Below are positions 24,587-32,790 of a stretch of 52,426 nucleotides of DNA, piece after piece. The notes under the pieces are model-generated. The model saw only the letters and a list, made by a program, of their open reading frames with translations. It did not search any database and was not told the origin of the DNA. Every line of letters starts with the position of its first letter. Position 1 is the first letter of the stretch. The position numbers and the translations under genes are program-made. The stretch is from Treponema sp. Its GTDB lineage: Bacteria > Spirochaetota > Spirochaetia > Treponematales > Treponemataceae. The stretch is from the NCBI GenBank assembly GCA_017548565.1, contig JAFYZU010000042.1:1-52426 (forward strand), in the 5' to 3' direction.

Positions 24587-25036
24587 ATGGACAAGAATCG
24601 TCGTAACAAGAAAAAATGGAATAATCAGAGAAACAACCAGAAAAACAATCAGCAGACTGTAAATGAAACAAATAAATACGAAGATGAATCTGTCCGTTTA
24701 GAAAGACAAAAAGCTATTTCCGAAATAAAAGCACGTGAAGTTCTCTGTGCTAAATGCGGAAATCCTATTACAGAAATTACAAGCTGCATGTCAGATAAAG
24801 AAAGCGGAAAACCAATCCATTTTGAATGTGCAATCGGTGAAGTAGAAAAAAGTGAAAAGCTCCTTCCGAATGAGAAAATTGCCTATATAGGGCAGGGAAG
24901 ATTCGGAATCCTTTCTTATGAAAATCCACGTGATCAGCGTCATTTTACAATCAAAAAAGTCATTGAATGGGATGATAAAGAAAAAAAATCTGAATGGCGC
25001 GAAGAAATAAGCGGACTTTACAGTAAAGTAAATTAA
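24587..25036 (+). CDS. conserved hypothetical protein with N/Q-rich N-terminus and four-Cys zinc-ribbon-like centre
   Basis: 149 residues. The first 30 are rich in Asn, Gln, Lys and Arg (KKKWNNQRNNQKNNQQ), likely disordered and possibly RNA-binding. Residues about 53-81 carry CAKCGNPI ... C ... PIHFEC, a candidate metal site. The C-terminus is charged (WDDKEKKSEWREEI). I do not recognise a named family. It starts 12 bases after the previous gene (AGAGGA) and is followed within one base by earP. Confidence 0.7.
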   Translation: MDKNRRNKKKWNNQRNNQKNNQQTVNETNKYEDESVRLERQKAISEIKAREVLCAKCGNPITEITSCMSDKESGKPIHFECAIGEVEKSEKLLPNEKIAYIGQGRFGILSYENPRDQRHFTIKKVIEWDDKEKKSEWREEISGLYSKVN

Positions 25037-25037
25037 A

Positions 25038-26147
25038 ATGATTATTACAATTCTCTGTAAGGTTGTAGATAATTTCGGCGATATCGGAGTTACATTCCGG
25101 ATGGCCACTCGTCTTAAAAAAATAAATCCTTCGAATACAATCAATCTTATTGTTGATGATTTAAGCGCGTTTAAAAAAATATGCAGAAGCGTTGATATAT
25201 CTCAAAAGCTTCAGGACTTAAACGGAATAAAGGTTTATGACTGGAATGCTTATGATTTTTGTTATGCTTCGTTTTCAAATGATAAAGAAAAAAACATATC
25301 TTCGGCTGATAAAACCGGTGTGATTTTAGAATGCTTCCAGTGCGGACGTCCATCCTGGCTTGAAAAAATTCTTTTTGAAGATGAGATGAATAAAACTATT
25401 CAGATTATAATGATTGATTATCTTACCGCTGAAGCATATGCAGAAGATTTTCATTGCCTTAAATCGCTTACAAGAAGTTCAAAGGTTCAGAAGGTGAATT
25501 TTATGCCCGGATTTACTTCAAAAACAGGCGGATTGATTATTGACGAAGGATGGGAAAAGGGTGTCAGTTACAGAAAGGATGGACCGGTTTTAATTTTTAC
25601 TTACGATAAGAATTTCGATGGAATTATAAATGCAGTTAAAAAAAGCCGATTTAAAGAAATCCTTCTGGCGCAGGGAAAAGGATGTGCTTCTTTTGAAAAT
25701 GCATGGAAAAAAAACAAAAAAGAATCTTTTGCTGAACTGAAAATCCTTGATTATCTTGATTTATATGAATGGGATGAAATGCTTAAGAAATGTTCAATTT
25801 TATTTATCCGCGGAGAAGAAACCATGAGTCGTGCATGTCTTTCCGGAATTCCTTTTGTGTGGCATGCGTATCCTCAGAGTGATGAATATCAGCTGGTAAA
25901 GGTGCAGGCTCTTTTGAACAGAATGAAGCAATTTTTTTCTGATGAAGAATTTCCGGTGATCGAAAACCTTATGCTTGCCTTTAACCGTAATGAAAGCGAT
26001 GAAATTCTTGAAAAATATACAGATGATTTTTTGCAGAAGCTTGAAAGCTTAAGAAAAGGATATGAAAATTTTGCGATAGATTTAAGAAAAAACGGAGACC
26101 TTTGCTCTAACTTAATGACATTTATTGAAAAAATCACTATAATATAA
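25038..26147 (+). CDS. earP: EF-P arginine rhamnosyltransferase EarP
   Basis: A 369-residue GT-B enzyme that transfers rhamnose from dTDP-rhamnose to Arg32 of EF-P. Family residues are visible: CKVVDNFGDIGVTFRMA with Asp11 and Asp15, LIVDDL, then FIRGEETMSRACLSGIPFVWHAYPQ with Arg258 and Glu260, which are the counterparts of catalytic-site residues known from Pseudomonas EarP. The efp gene, with the matching Arg, follows after 35 bases. Start ATG lies one base after the preceding stop, with no strong ribosome binding site. Confidence 0.92.
   Translation: MIITILCKVVDNFGDIGVTFRMATRLKKINPSNTINLIVDDLSAFKKICRSVDISQKLQDLNGIKVYDWNAYDFCYASFSNDKEKNISSADKTGVILECFQCGRPSWLEKILFEDEMNKTIQIIMIDYLTAEAYAEDFHCLKSLTRSSKVQKVNFMPGFTSKTGGLIIDEGWEKGVSYRKDGPVLIFTYDKNFDGIINAVKKSRFKEILLAQGKGCASFENAWKKNKKESFAELKILDYLDLYEWDEMLKKCSILFIRGEETMSRACLSGIPFVWHAYPQSDEYQLVKVQALLNRMKQFFSDEEFPVIENLMLAFNRNESDEILEKYTDDFLQKLESLRKGYENFAIDLRKNGDLCSNLMTFIEKITII
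26115..26143 (+). promoter_or_regulatory. efp promoter within the end of earP
   Basis: ATGACA (26115-26120), 17 bases, TATAAT (26138-26143). It should give EF-P a separate, higher expression level than EarP. Confidence 0.65.
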
Positions 26148-26182
26148 AAATAATTTGAATTTATTTTTTGAGGTTTTATATT

Positions 26183-26749
26183 ATGTTAATGACATCACAG
26201 TTAAAAGTTGGTACAGCTTTTATGTATGAAGGAAATCCTCTCATTGTTCAGAAAATGCTTGGACAAAGATCAGGACGTGCTGGTATGGTTACAAGTCTTC
26301 GAGTTAAGAACCTTGTTACCAATTCTACAATGGATCTTGGTATTGATGCCGGTGAAAAATTTGACGAGGTAGATCTTGAATCACATGTAACAAAGCTTTC
26401 TTACATCGATGGTGATACTTTTGTATTTATGGATCAGGATACTTATGAACAGTTTGAACTTGCAAAAGAAGATCTTGGAGACTATGCAGGTTATATTACT
26501 CCGGATGATGATCTTGAAGTAAACCTTACTTTCTACGAAGGAAAGCCTGTAGGTATTGATCTTCCTGTAAGAGTTACACGTACAGTTACATATTGTGAAC
26601 CAGGTGTAAAGGGTGATACTTCAGGAAAATCAATGAAGCCTGCTACACTTGATACAGGAATTGAAGTTCGTGTTCCATTGTTTATTAATACAGATGATAA
26701 AATTGTAATTGATACAAGAGACGGTTCATTCCTCGAAAGAGCAAAATAA
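26183..26749 (+). CDS. efp: translation elongation factor P with Arg32 modification site
   Basis: A protein of 189 residues with the EF-P three-domain layout: KOW-like N-terminus, middle domain, and C-terminal OB fold ending with GVKGDTSGKSMKPATLDTG and IDTRDGSFLERAK. EF-P relieves ribosome stalling at polyproline. With the ATG at 26183 (GAGG nine bases upstream) the loop GQRSGRAGM places Arg exactly at position 32, the EarP substrate, instead of the Lys used by EpmA or YmfI systems. EarP is encoded next door. A terminator follows. Confidence 0.95.
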   Translation: MLMTSQLKVGTAFMYEGNPLIVQKMLGQRSGRAGMVTSLRVKNLVTNSTMDLGIDAGEKFDEVDLESHVTKLSYIDGDTFVFMDQDTYEQFELAKEDLGDYAGYITPDDDLEVNLTFYEGKPVGIDLPVRVTRTVTYCEPGVKGDTSGKSMKPATLDTGIEVRVPLFINTDDKIVIDTRDGSFLERAK

Positions 26750-26757
26750 TTTTTTAT

Positions 26758-26827
26758 AACGTCATTCGTTTTTTATTTATCATAAGTTTTTTATGCTGAA
26801 TGAAATTTCGGATGACGTTTTTTTTTT
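26758..26827 (+). terminator. terminator between efp and mntP with a possible competing pairing
   Basis: AACGTCATTCG (26758-26768) pairs with CGGATGACGTT (26809-26819) around a 40-base loop and ends in a T run. TCATTC in the left arm can instead pair with GAATGA at 26798-26803 in the loop, a mutually exclusive structure. The mntP start codon lies 12 bases after the T run. Confidence 0.65.
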
Positions 26828-26838
26828 AACGAAACATT

Positions 26839-27432
26839 ATGGAATGGAATTTTATCTTTTTTACTAACAGTATTCTCCTTGGCGTCGGACTTGCGATGGA
26901 TGCTTTTTCAGTTTCTCTTGCTAACGGACTTAATGAGTCAGAAATGAAAAAAAGCCGGATGTGTTTTATTGCAGGTGTCTATGCCTTTTTCCAGTTTGCA
27001 ATGCCTTTAATCGGCTGGTTCTGCGTTCATACGATTGTTGAATATTTCAATAAGTTCAATTATTTCGTTCCATGGATTGCCCTCATTCTTCTTCTTTACA
27101 TCGGTGGAAAAATGATCTGGGAAGCATTTCATGAAAACAAAGGTGATGAATCAGAAAAAAAACTTCTTACTTTTCCGCTTCTTGCAGTTCAGGGAATTGC
27201 TACATCGATTGATGCGCTTTCGGTTGGTTTTACTATTGCTGACTACGGATTTTTAATGGCATTTACTTCATCGCTGATTATTGCCGCAGTTACGTTTATA
27301 ATCTGCATGACAGGTCTGTTTATTGGAAAAAGGGCGGGAAGTCATTTAAGTTCAAAGGCTTCAATTTTTGGCGGAATTATATTGATTGGCATAGGAATAG
27401 AAATTTTTGTTAAAGGCGTTTTCTTTTCATGA
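26839..27432 (+). CDS. mntP: manganese efflux pump MntP
   Basis: A 197-residue inner-membrane protein with six hydrophobic segments. Two motif copies, GVGLAMDAFSVSLANGL near the N-terminus and GIATSIDALSVGFTIAD in the middle, reflect the internal duplication of the MntP family, with the paired Asp residues important for Mn(II) export. No strong Shine-Dalgarno sequence is seen. The leader is only about 90 bases and lies within the efp terminator region, so a full yybP-ykoY riboswitch seems unlikely. Confidence 0.93.
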   Translation: MEWNFIFFTNSILLGVGLAMDAFSVSLANGLNESEMKKSRMCFIAGVYAFFQFAMPLIGWFCVHTIVEYFNKFNYFVPWIALILLLYIGGKMIWEAFHENKGDESEKKLLTFPLLAVQGIATSIDALSVGFTIADYGFLMAFTSSLIIAAVTFIICMTGLFIGKRAGSHLSSKASIFGGIILIGIGIEIFVKGVFFS

Positions 27433-27482
27433 TTGTATTTTAAAAAATATGTTGTAAAATAAAGTGCATCATTTGAAATCTG

Positions 27483-27491
27483 TGGTATAAT
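27483..27491 (+). promoter_or_regulatory. extended -10 promoter of the hemerythrin gene
   Basis: TGG directly before TATAAT (27486-27491) makes an extended -10 element. The -35 region is weak. AGAGG follows at about 27497, giving a very short leader before the ATG at 27507. Confidence 0.5.
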
Positions 27492-27506
27492 TAATCAGAG
27501 GCAATT

Positions 27507-27974
27507 ATGAAAATCAAATATACGGCAATATCCAATTCAGAAACCTTTATAAAATGGGATCCTAAGTTTAAAATAGGAATTCCTGTTATAGATAAACAAC
27601 ATGAAACTCTTGTAAATTTATGTGATGAGTTTTATCAGAGTCTGCTGCGTACAAAGGATTCCGAAAACTATCATGAGCTTATAAAAGAAACTCTCGATAA
27701 ATGCCTTAATTATGCCGCGACTCATTTTAAGGAAGAAGAACGACTTATGCTGGCTTCCGGTTTCGATGGATATAAAGAGCATAAAGCCTCACATGATGCA
27801 TTTACCGAAAAATGCAAAATAAACAGTTTAAGGATAGATTCAATTTCAATTACAGAAGCAATAAAATTTGCACATTTTCTTTATGACTGGATTAATACTC
27901 ATATTGCGCATGAGGATCGTCTTTACCTTCCGGCTTTAGTTGAATTTCTAAAAAAGCAGCAGTCTGCACAATAA
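27507..27974 (+). CDS. bacteriohemerythrin
   Basis: A 155-residue soluble four-helix protein that binds O2 at a di-iron centre. All seven expected ligands are visible: His32 (IDKQHETL), His73 and Glu77 (HFKEEERLM), His92 and His96 (HKASH), His132 and Asp137 (HIAHED). It probably stores, carries or senses oxygen in this otherwise anaerobe-like background. It stands alone, convergent with the HAD gene, with seven bases between the stops. Confidence 0.95.
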   Translation: MKIKYTAISNSETFIKWDPKFKIGIPVIDKQHETLVNLCDEFYQSLLRTKDSENYHELIKETLDKCLNYAATHFKEEERLMLASGFDGYKEHKASHDAFTEKCKINSLRIDSISITEAIKFAHFLYDWINTHIAHEDRLYLPALVEFLKKQQSAQ

Positions 27975-27981
27975 AAACGAT

Positions 27982-28752
27982 TTATAAAAGTATATTGTCC
28001 TTGATCCATTCTGCAACTCCATCTTCTTCATTTGAAAGACAAATTTCATCAGCAGAGTTTTTTACTTCTTTAATTGCATTCTGCATGGCAATTCCTTTCC
28101 CGCAGAATTTAAGCATGCCGATGTCATTAAAATCATCACCGAAAGCAGCAATATTTTCTGAAGAAAGGTTTAAATATCCGCATAAAGCTTCGATTGCTTT
28201 TTCTTTTGTAGCTCCTTTTTTGCTGAGTTTATACCATGGAATGTCAGAAAATGGGAGAAAATCAATTTTATCAGGTCCAAAGATAGAGGCAACAAGTGAA
28301 ACTTTTTCTTTATCAAGAGATTCTATGCACATTTTCATGCACGGCTCGTTAAAGGCAGAAAAATCGTTGAAGGTCCAGAATCTGTCCGGAAGCTCTTCTT
28401 TTGAATTTGAATAAACACCGTTTTCATTGTCTGCGCTTAATACTACATCTTTCCCGAAAACTTCAAAGGCTTTTTTTATAAGTTCATTAGTTTCCTGTAT
28501 GGAAAATGCACAGTTATAAATTTTTTTGCTTTTATAGAAAACCATGCCTCCGCCGTTTGTAATAAGAACATCCGGCTTTATTCCGTCAAGAAATTTCAGG
28601 GCATTTACTTTTGCCCGTGCAGTTGAAATACCGAAAAGGATTCCTTTTTTTTGAGCCTGTGCAATTGTTGCTTTTGAATAATCTGAAATAGACCTGTCGT
28701 TATGAAATAAAGTTCCGTCCAGATCTGAAAGAATTAAGGAGATTTTTCCCAT
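27982..28752 (-). CDS. Cof-type HAD-IIB hydrolase
   Basis: A 256-residue cytoplasmic phosphatase. Motif I is SDLDGTLFHNDR (Asp10/Asp12), motif II is LITNGGGMV, and motif III/IV is a Lys then FGDDFNDIGMLKFCG. The C2-type cap occupies the middle. Relatives dephosphorylate sugar phosphates, FMN or pyridoxal phosphate. The substrate is not predictable here. There is no Shine-Dalgarno sequence; the -10 box is five bases before the ATG. Confidence 0.92.
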   Translation of the reverse strand: MGKISLILSDLDGTLFHNDRSISDYSKATIAQAQKKGILFGISTARAKVNALKFLDGIKPDVLITNGGGMVFYKSKKIYNCAFSIQETNELIKKAFEVFGKDVVLSADNENGVYSNSKEELPDRFWTFNDFSAFNEPCMKMCIESLDKEKVSLVASIFGPDKIDFLPFSDIPWYKLSKKGATKEKAIEALCGYLNLSSENIAAFGDDFNDIGMLKFCGKGIAMQNAIKEVKNSADEICLSNEEDGVAEWIKDNILL

Positions 28753-28757
28753 AAAGC

Positions 28758-28786
28758 ATTATGTAAAATAATTAAAATTTTGACAA
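28758..28786 (-). promoter_or_regulatory. promoter of the HAD gene, leaderless type
   Basis: On the minus strand TTGTCA (28786-28781), 17 bases, CATAAT (28763-28758), then five bases to the ATG at 28752. Confidence 0.6.
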
Positions 28787-28813
28787 TAGATTTTTTTGTT
28801 GACAACCGTTTTT

Positions 28814-31072
28814 TTATTTTATCCTGAAACTTTTTGTATCGTCATATTCATAAATAATAAGACGATAGTCTCCGTAAATTTCATTATTTATTACGTAATA
28901 AAGTTTAAACATTAACTGAGAATCTTTGTCTTTTACAATTTCTTCACCATTATTATTCTTTCCCCTGAAATTGAATTTATCAGGAGAAAAGCCGAGATAA
29001 TTCCAGCTCTGATATTTCCAGTCTATTGATTGAATTTCAAGACAATAATATTTTTCCCAGTTATTTTCTGCTGAAGGTTTTTCACGACCTATCTGTAGTA
29101 CCGGAAGTGTATTGAAGGTTAAAACTCCGTCTGTAATTTTGTACGACGGTTTGTTTTTAACAAGGAATTCTCCCTGCCCGCCTGAGGCTGTAACGTTTAT
29201 TTCTGCGGTTTCCGAAACACCATACCACCTGTTCAAATAGACAACCTTTAATTTGTAAGCTTTTCCATCTGTCGTATAAGGATAAACAAATTCTGTATTT
29301 AAAATCTTTGGTGATGCAACTGCTTTCCCATCCTTCCAGTCCGGAGATATTTCATTTACAAGTTTATCATTTAAGAAAATATGACGTGTTACGGCGTCTG
29401 ACGGAATGTTTTTAATTTCAATTTTAATTCCACTTTGAGAATCATCCTTCAATTGTTTAATCTGAAGATAATTTCCGGCAAACCATTTTTTTATAGAATC
29501 TCTTGTCGCGTCAAAAATATTGTTTTCCTTGTTTATGACCGAATATCCGGCCGGCTGCCAGGTATAATCTTCAAATGATTTGACACCGAGACCTGTGAAA
29601 TTTAAATCAGAAGAGTTGAGATATGGAGAAAGCATTTTTTTCCAGTTATTGAAAATACCGCTGCATCTTTTGTAATTCCACAAGGATTTTTCAGAAGTAA
29701 GATCAAGAAGATAGTTTTTAAATTTTTCTTTATATTCCGGTACGCTTAAAAGTCTGTCGATTAAAGGGCGGTTTTGTCCGCGTCCCCATTCAAGAGGATT
29801 CTGTTTAAAACCAGGCTCTGAAATACTGCAGCCGAGAGTATTGTCATAATCAAAGGGAATGAAATAAAGTTTGTTTGTAGCGTCTTCTGTGCCTGTATCA
29901 AAATAAAGATAGAAATTGTTTGTATTGTTCCAGTAATCATCATCCATACCGCAGATGATATTAATTGCATAGGTTTTTATGAAAAAATCAACATCAAACC
30001 ATTTTTCATAAAAAACTTTTATTTCATTGATTGCTTTTTTATCAGAGTCATCTGAAGGAACCGGAAGATTGTTGAGCTCTTTAATAAATGAACAGAATTC
30101 TTTTTTTGCTGAATCAAATTCTTTTTTATTTGTCTTTAAATCTAAAGGATAATGTTTCCAGATTTTGTTTACAGGTTTTCCGTCTTTATTAAAAATAATC
30201 TTAACTTCTTCAACTCCCATGCCTTCTCCGGAACTGTCAGTTAATGCCGGTGCTTCACGATTTTTTATATCAGGAAGGTCATAATATCCGCATTTCCATA
30301 AATTACCCTTATTGTTTTTCCAGGCATTTTTGTTATTTGTTTCTTTTTGTGTTCTTGATTTAAGGGATTGTTTGTTTATTTCTTCAAACATTTCATAAAC
30401 CCCGTAATTGATTGTTGTTACGGAATTGTCCTTTTTATCTTCGATTATATTAATTGTTAATCTTGTGTGACTTGCACGTGGAGCTGTCCAGATGCCGTTT
30501 TTTCTGAACAGATCATAGCAGAAAATTTCACGTCCGCATGAATGGTCAAGACGTTTTAAAGGCATTCCCTTTAAGCAGCCGGCCAGCAATTTATTGCTTT
30601 TATCTTTATCTTCTGAAAATTCACCGAACGATATTTTAAAATGAGACTGACGGTAATCGTTGTTTGATTTTTCGGCATAATCATAATAAGCAGGATTCCA
30701 GGTTGCATTTTTTTGTCCCTGCTTACGACCGTTATCTGTTCCTTGAGGAACATACCGGCTTGTGTTTCCGCGTAATCGTAAGCCTATATCTTTCATTGTC
30801 CAGGTTTTACCGTCTTTCTTATAAACATAACTTTCTGCATGAACTGAATTTTCATTCTTATAAAAAAAGCGGTAGTTATCACATAATTTTTCCCATTCAG
30901 AACGTTTGATTGTAATTGTAGTTTCACCAAGAGTCTGATTATTAAAAATAAAATCAAGAGTTTTGTTACTGTTTTCTCCTGCAGAAGATTTGCCTTTCTT
31001 TTGTCCTGCAGCAAAAAGAAGCACAGTAAAAATACTGAGCAGGGAAATTATAAATAATATTTTTTTCTTCAT
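28814..31072 (-). CDS. secreted CotH-family protein kinase-like protein
   Basis: 752 residues with an N-terminal signal peptide (KKKILFIISLLSIFTVLLFAAG, no lipobox Cys). The CotH domain spans about 45-535: MKDIGLRLRGNTS, HFKISFGEF, NYGVYEMFEEI, then the metal/catalytic region IICGMDDDYWNNTNNF and FIPFDYDNTLGCS. CotH proteins are atypical secreted or surface kinases. A beta-rich C-terminus follows. GGAGAAG precedes the ATG. It is divergent from the VTC-DUF4956 genes, an association seen in many bacteria. Confidence 0.88.
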   Translation of the reverse strand: MKKKILFIISLLSIFTVLLFAAGQKKGKSSAGENSNKTLDFIFNNQTLGETTITIKRSEWEKLCDNYRFFYKNENSVHAESYVYKKDGKTWTMKDIGLRLRGNTSRYVPQGTDNGRKQGQKNATWNPAYYDYAEKSNNDYRQSHFKISFGEFSEDKDKSNKLLAGCLKGMPLKRLDHSCGREIFCYDLFRKNGIWTAPRASHTRLTINIIEDKKDNSVTTINYGVYEMFEEINKQSLKSRTQKETNNKNAWKNNKGNLWKCGYYDLPDIKNREAPALTDSSGEGMGVEEVKIIFNKDGKPVNKIWKHYPLDLKTNKKEFDSAKKEFCSFIKELNNLPVPSDDSDKKAINEIKVFYEKWFDVDFFIKTYAINIICGMDDDYWNNTNNFYLYFDTGTEDATNKLYFIPFDYDNTLGCSISEPGFKQNPLEWGRGQNRPLIDRLLSVPEYKEKFKNYLLDLTSEKSLWNYKRCSGIFNNWKKMLSPYLNSSDLNFTGLGVKSFEDYTWQPAGYSVINKENNIFDATRDSIKKWFAGNYLQIKQLKDDSQSGIKIEIKNIPSDAVTRHIFLNDKLVNEISPDWKDGKAVASPKILNTEFVYPYTTDGKAYKLKVVYLNRWYGVSETAEINVTASGGQGEFLVKNKPSYKITDGVLTFNTLPVLQIGREKPSAENNWEKYYCLEIQSIDWKYQSWNYLGFSPDKFNFRGKNNNGEEIVKDKDSQLMFKLYYVINNEIYGDYRLIIYEYDDTKSFRIK

Positions 31073-31191
31073 ATTCTTCTCCCGATATAATCATTTACTG
31101 ATAATTTTTATTATTATTTTTTATTTTTTATTTGTCAAATGGAAAAATTGATATTATGATATTTATTAGTAACAGATAAGGGAGTTTTTTT

Positions 31192-31923
31192 TTGGCAATT
31201 GAAATTTATAATCGTGTTGAATTAAAATATCTGCTTTTTCAGGATGATGTTGATTCTCTGCTTCCTCTTTTAAATGAACATATGGTTCCTGATATTTTTA
31301 ATCCTGATGGAAAAACGTATCCTATATCGAATATTTATTTTGATACAGCTTCTGATGAGCTTATAATAAAAAGTCTGGAAAAACCTGTTTATAAAGAAAA
31401 GCTGCGCCTTCGAAGCTATGGACAGGTTCACAGTAAAAATGAAACGGTTTTTCTTGAAATCAAAAAAAAATATGACGGAGTTGTTTATAAAAGACGCACT
31501 TCGTTTACACTTGCACAGGCTGAGCAGTTTTTAAAAGAAGGGATAATACCATCTGATGAAAAAATTAACGCTCAGGTTCTTCTTGAAATAAAAGATTTGA
31601 TGAAACGTTATTGTCTTATACCGAAAGTTTTTATTTCTTATGAATGGCTTGCTTTTTTTGAAAAAAATGATTCGGATTTCCGATTAACGCTTGATAAAAA
31701 TATTATGTGTCGTCGTAATGATTTACAGCTTGACTCTCCTGTTTACGGGGATAAGCTTTTAGAAGAAGGTCAGTGGCTTATGGAAGCAAAGGCTTTTAAA
31801 TCCTTCCCGTTATGGTTTGCGCATTTTCTTTCAAAAAGGAAAATATATCAAAGTTCATTTTCGAAATATGGAAATGAATTCAAAAAATATAAAAGAGGTG
31901 TGATAAAAATTTCATCCGTGTAA
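31192..31923 (+). CDS. VTC-domain (polyphosphate polymerase-like) protein
   Basis: 243 residues from a TTG start with GGGAG seven bases upstream. The VTC tunnel-fold signature is clear: RVELKYLL, ISNIYFDTASDELI, EKLRLRSYG, EIKKKYDGVVYKRRTSF, then PKVFISYEWLAFF, FRLTLDKNI and LMEAKAF. In the yeast VTC complex this domain makes polyphosphate from ATP. Bacterial versions beside DUF4956 and CotH genes are uncharacterised. It is cytoplasmic by sequence, with the DUF4956 membrane protein as the probable partner. Confidence 0.9.
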   Translation: MAIEIYNRVELKYLLFQDDVDSLLPLLNEHMVPDIFNPDGKTYPISNIYFDTASDELIIKSLEKPVYKEKLRLRSYGQVHSKNETVFLEIKKKYDGVVYKRRTSFTLAQAEQFLKEGIIPSDEKINAQVLLEIKDLMKRYCLIPKVFISYEWLAFFEKNDSDFRLTLDKNIMCRRNDLQLDSPVYGDKLLEEGQWLMEAKAFKSFPLWFAHFLSKRKIYQSSFSKYGNEFKKYKRGVIKISSV

Positions 31924-32017
31924 TTTTTATCACTTCAGATTTTGTCGTTGGCAAAACTGCGATACGATGCCTCCTGCATCACCGTTAACGCGGAGTTTAT
32001 TAAGGAGATAAATAATT

Positions 32018-32680
32018 ATGGAATTTTTTTTCAGAATGGAAAGTCAGGATAAAATGATTTTAATAAATATGTGTTTTGCACTTCTGGCAGGTCTTTTAAT
32101 TGCAGCAGGATACTGCATATCTCAGAAACGAAGGACTTATTCGAAAAGCGTAGTTGCAACTATTTTTCTTTTACCGATAGTTGTTGCAGTTGTTATTCCG
32201 CTTATTGCAACAGACTTAAAAAAAGCACTTTCTCTTGCCGGTATTTTCGCTCTTGTCAGATTCCGATCTGTTCCCGGTGATGCGAAGAATATTTTCTATA
32301 TATTCTTTACGCTTACAGTTGGTGTTGCAATTGCTTTAGGATATTATGTCGTAGGTTTTTCACTTCTGTTTATTGTTTCATTTTTTTATATTATTATGTG
32401 CCGTTTCATTAAGTTTTCTGAAGATCAGATATTAAGGATTACAATTCCGGAAGATATGAATTATAACGGTGTATTCGATGATATTTTTGATAAATATCTT
32501 ACTAAATCAGAATTAACTGATGTAAAGACTTCAAATATGGGAACACTTTTTACTATCAGCTACAGTGTGCATTTAAAGGATGAATCGAAGGTTAAAGAGA
32601 TGATTGATGAGCTTCGGACAAGAAATGGAAATCTTACGGTTGTATTGCAGATGGATCCTCAGATGTTTTTGAAGCTGTAA
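32018..32680 (+). CDS. DUF4956 membrane protein
   Basis: 220 residues with four hydrophobic segments (about 18-35, 45-63, 92-112 and 110-128), the last two nearly continuous. The diagnostic motif IFALVRFRSVPGDAKNI lies between segments two and three. The C-terminal 90 residues are soluble and acidic/basic (ferredoxin-like by look). It could form the membrane part of a polyphosphate-related complex with the VTC protein, by analogy to eukaryotic VTC. GGAG precedes the ATG; the 94 bases before it contain one small GATGC/GCATC hairpin and nothing else I recognise. Confidence 0.88.
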   Translation: MEFFFRMESQDKMILINMCFALLAGLLIAAGYCISQKRRTYSKSVVATIFLLPIVVAVVIPLIATDLKKALSLAGIFALVRFRSVPGDAKNIFYIFFTLTVGVAIALGYYVVGFSLLFIVSFFYIIMCRFIKFSEDQILRITIPEDMNYNGVFDDIFDKYLTKSELTDVKTSNMGTLFTISYSVHLKDESKVKEMIDELRTRNGNLTVVLQMDPQMFLKL

Positions 32681-32790
32681 ATAATCAGATAATAAAAAAT
32701 TAATTGTCTGTCAGATTTTTATATTGTATAATAATTTATTATAATCGTTAGTAAAAGCAGATTCTTATGCGAATGATTCAGGAGGTTTAT

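Noticed and set aside
26750-26838. yybP-ykoY manganese riboswitch in front of mntP
   Set aside because: The leader is short and filled by the efp terminator. The conserved loop sequences of that riboswitch class are not visible.
31924-32017. Possible riboswitch before the DUF4956 gene
   Set aside because: Only one short GATGC/GCATC hairpin is visible in 94 bases. No known aptamer core can be traced.
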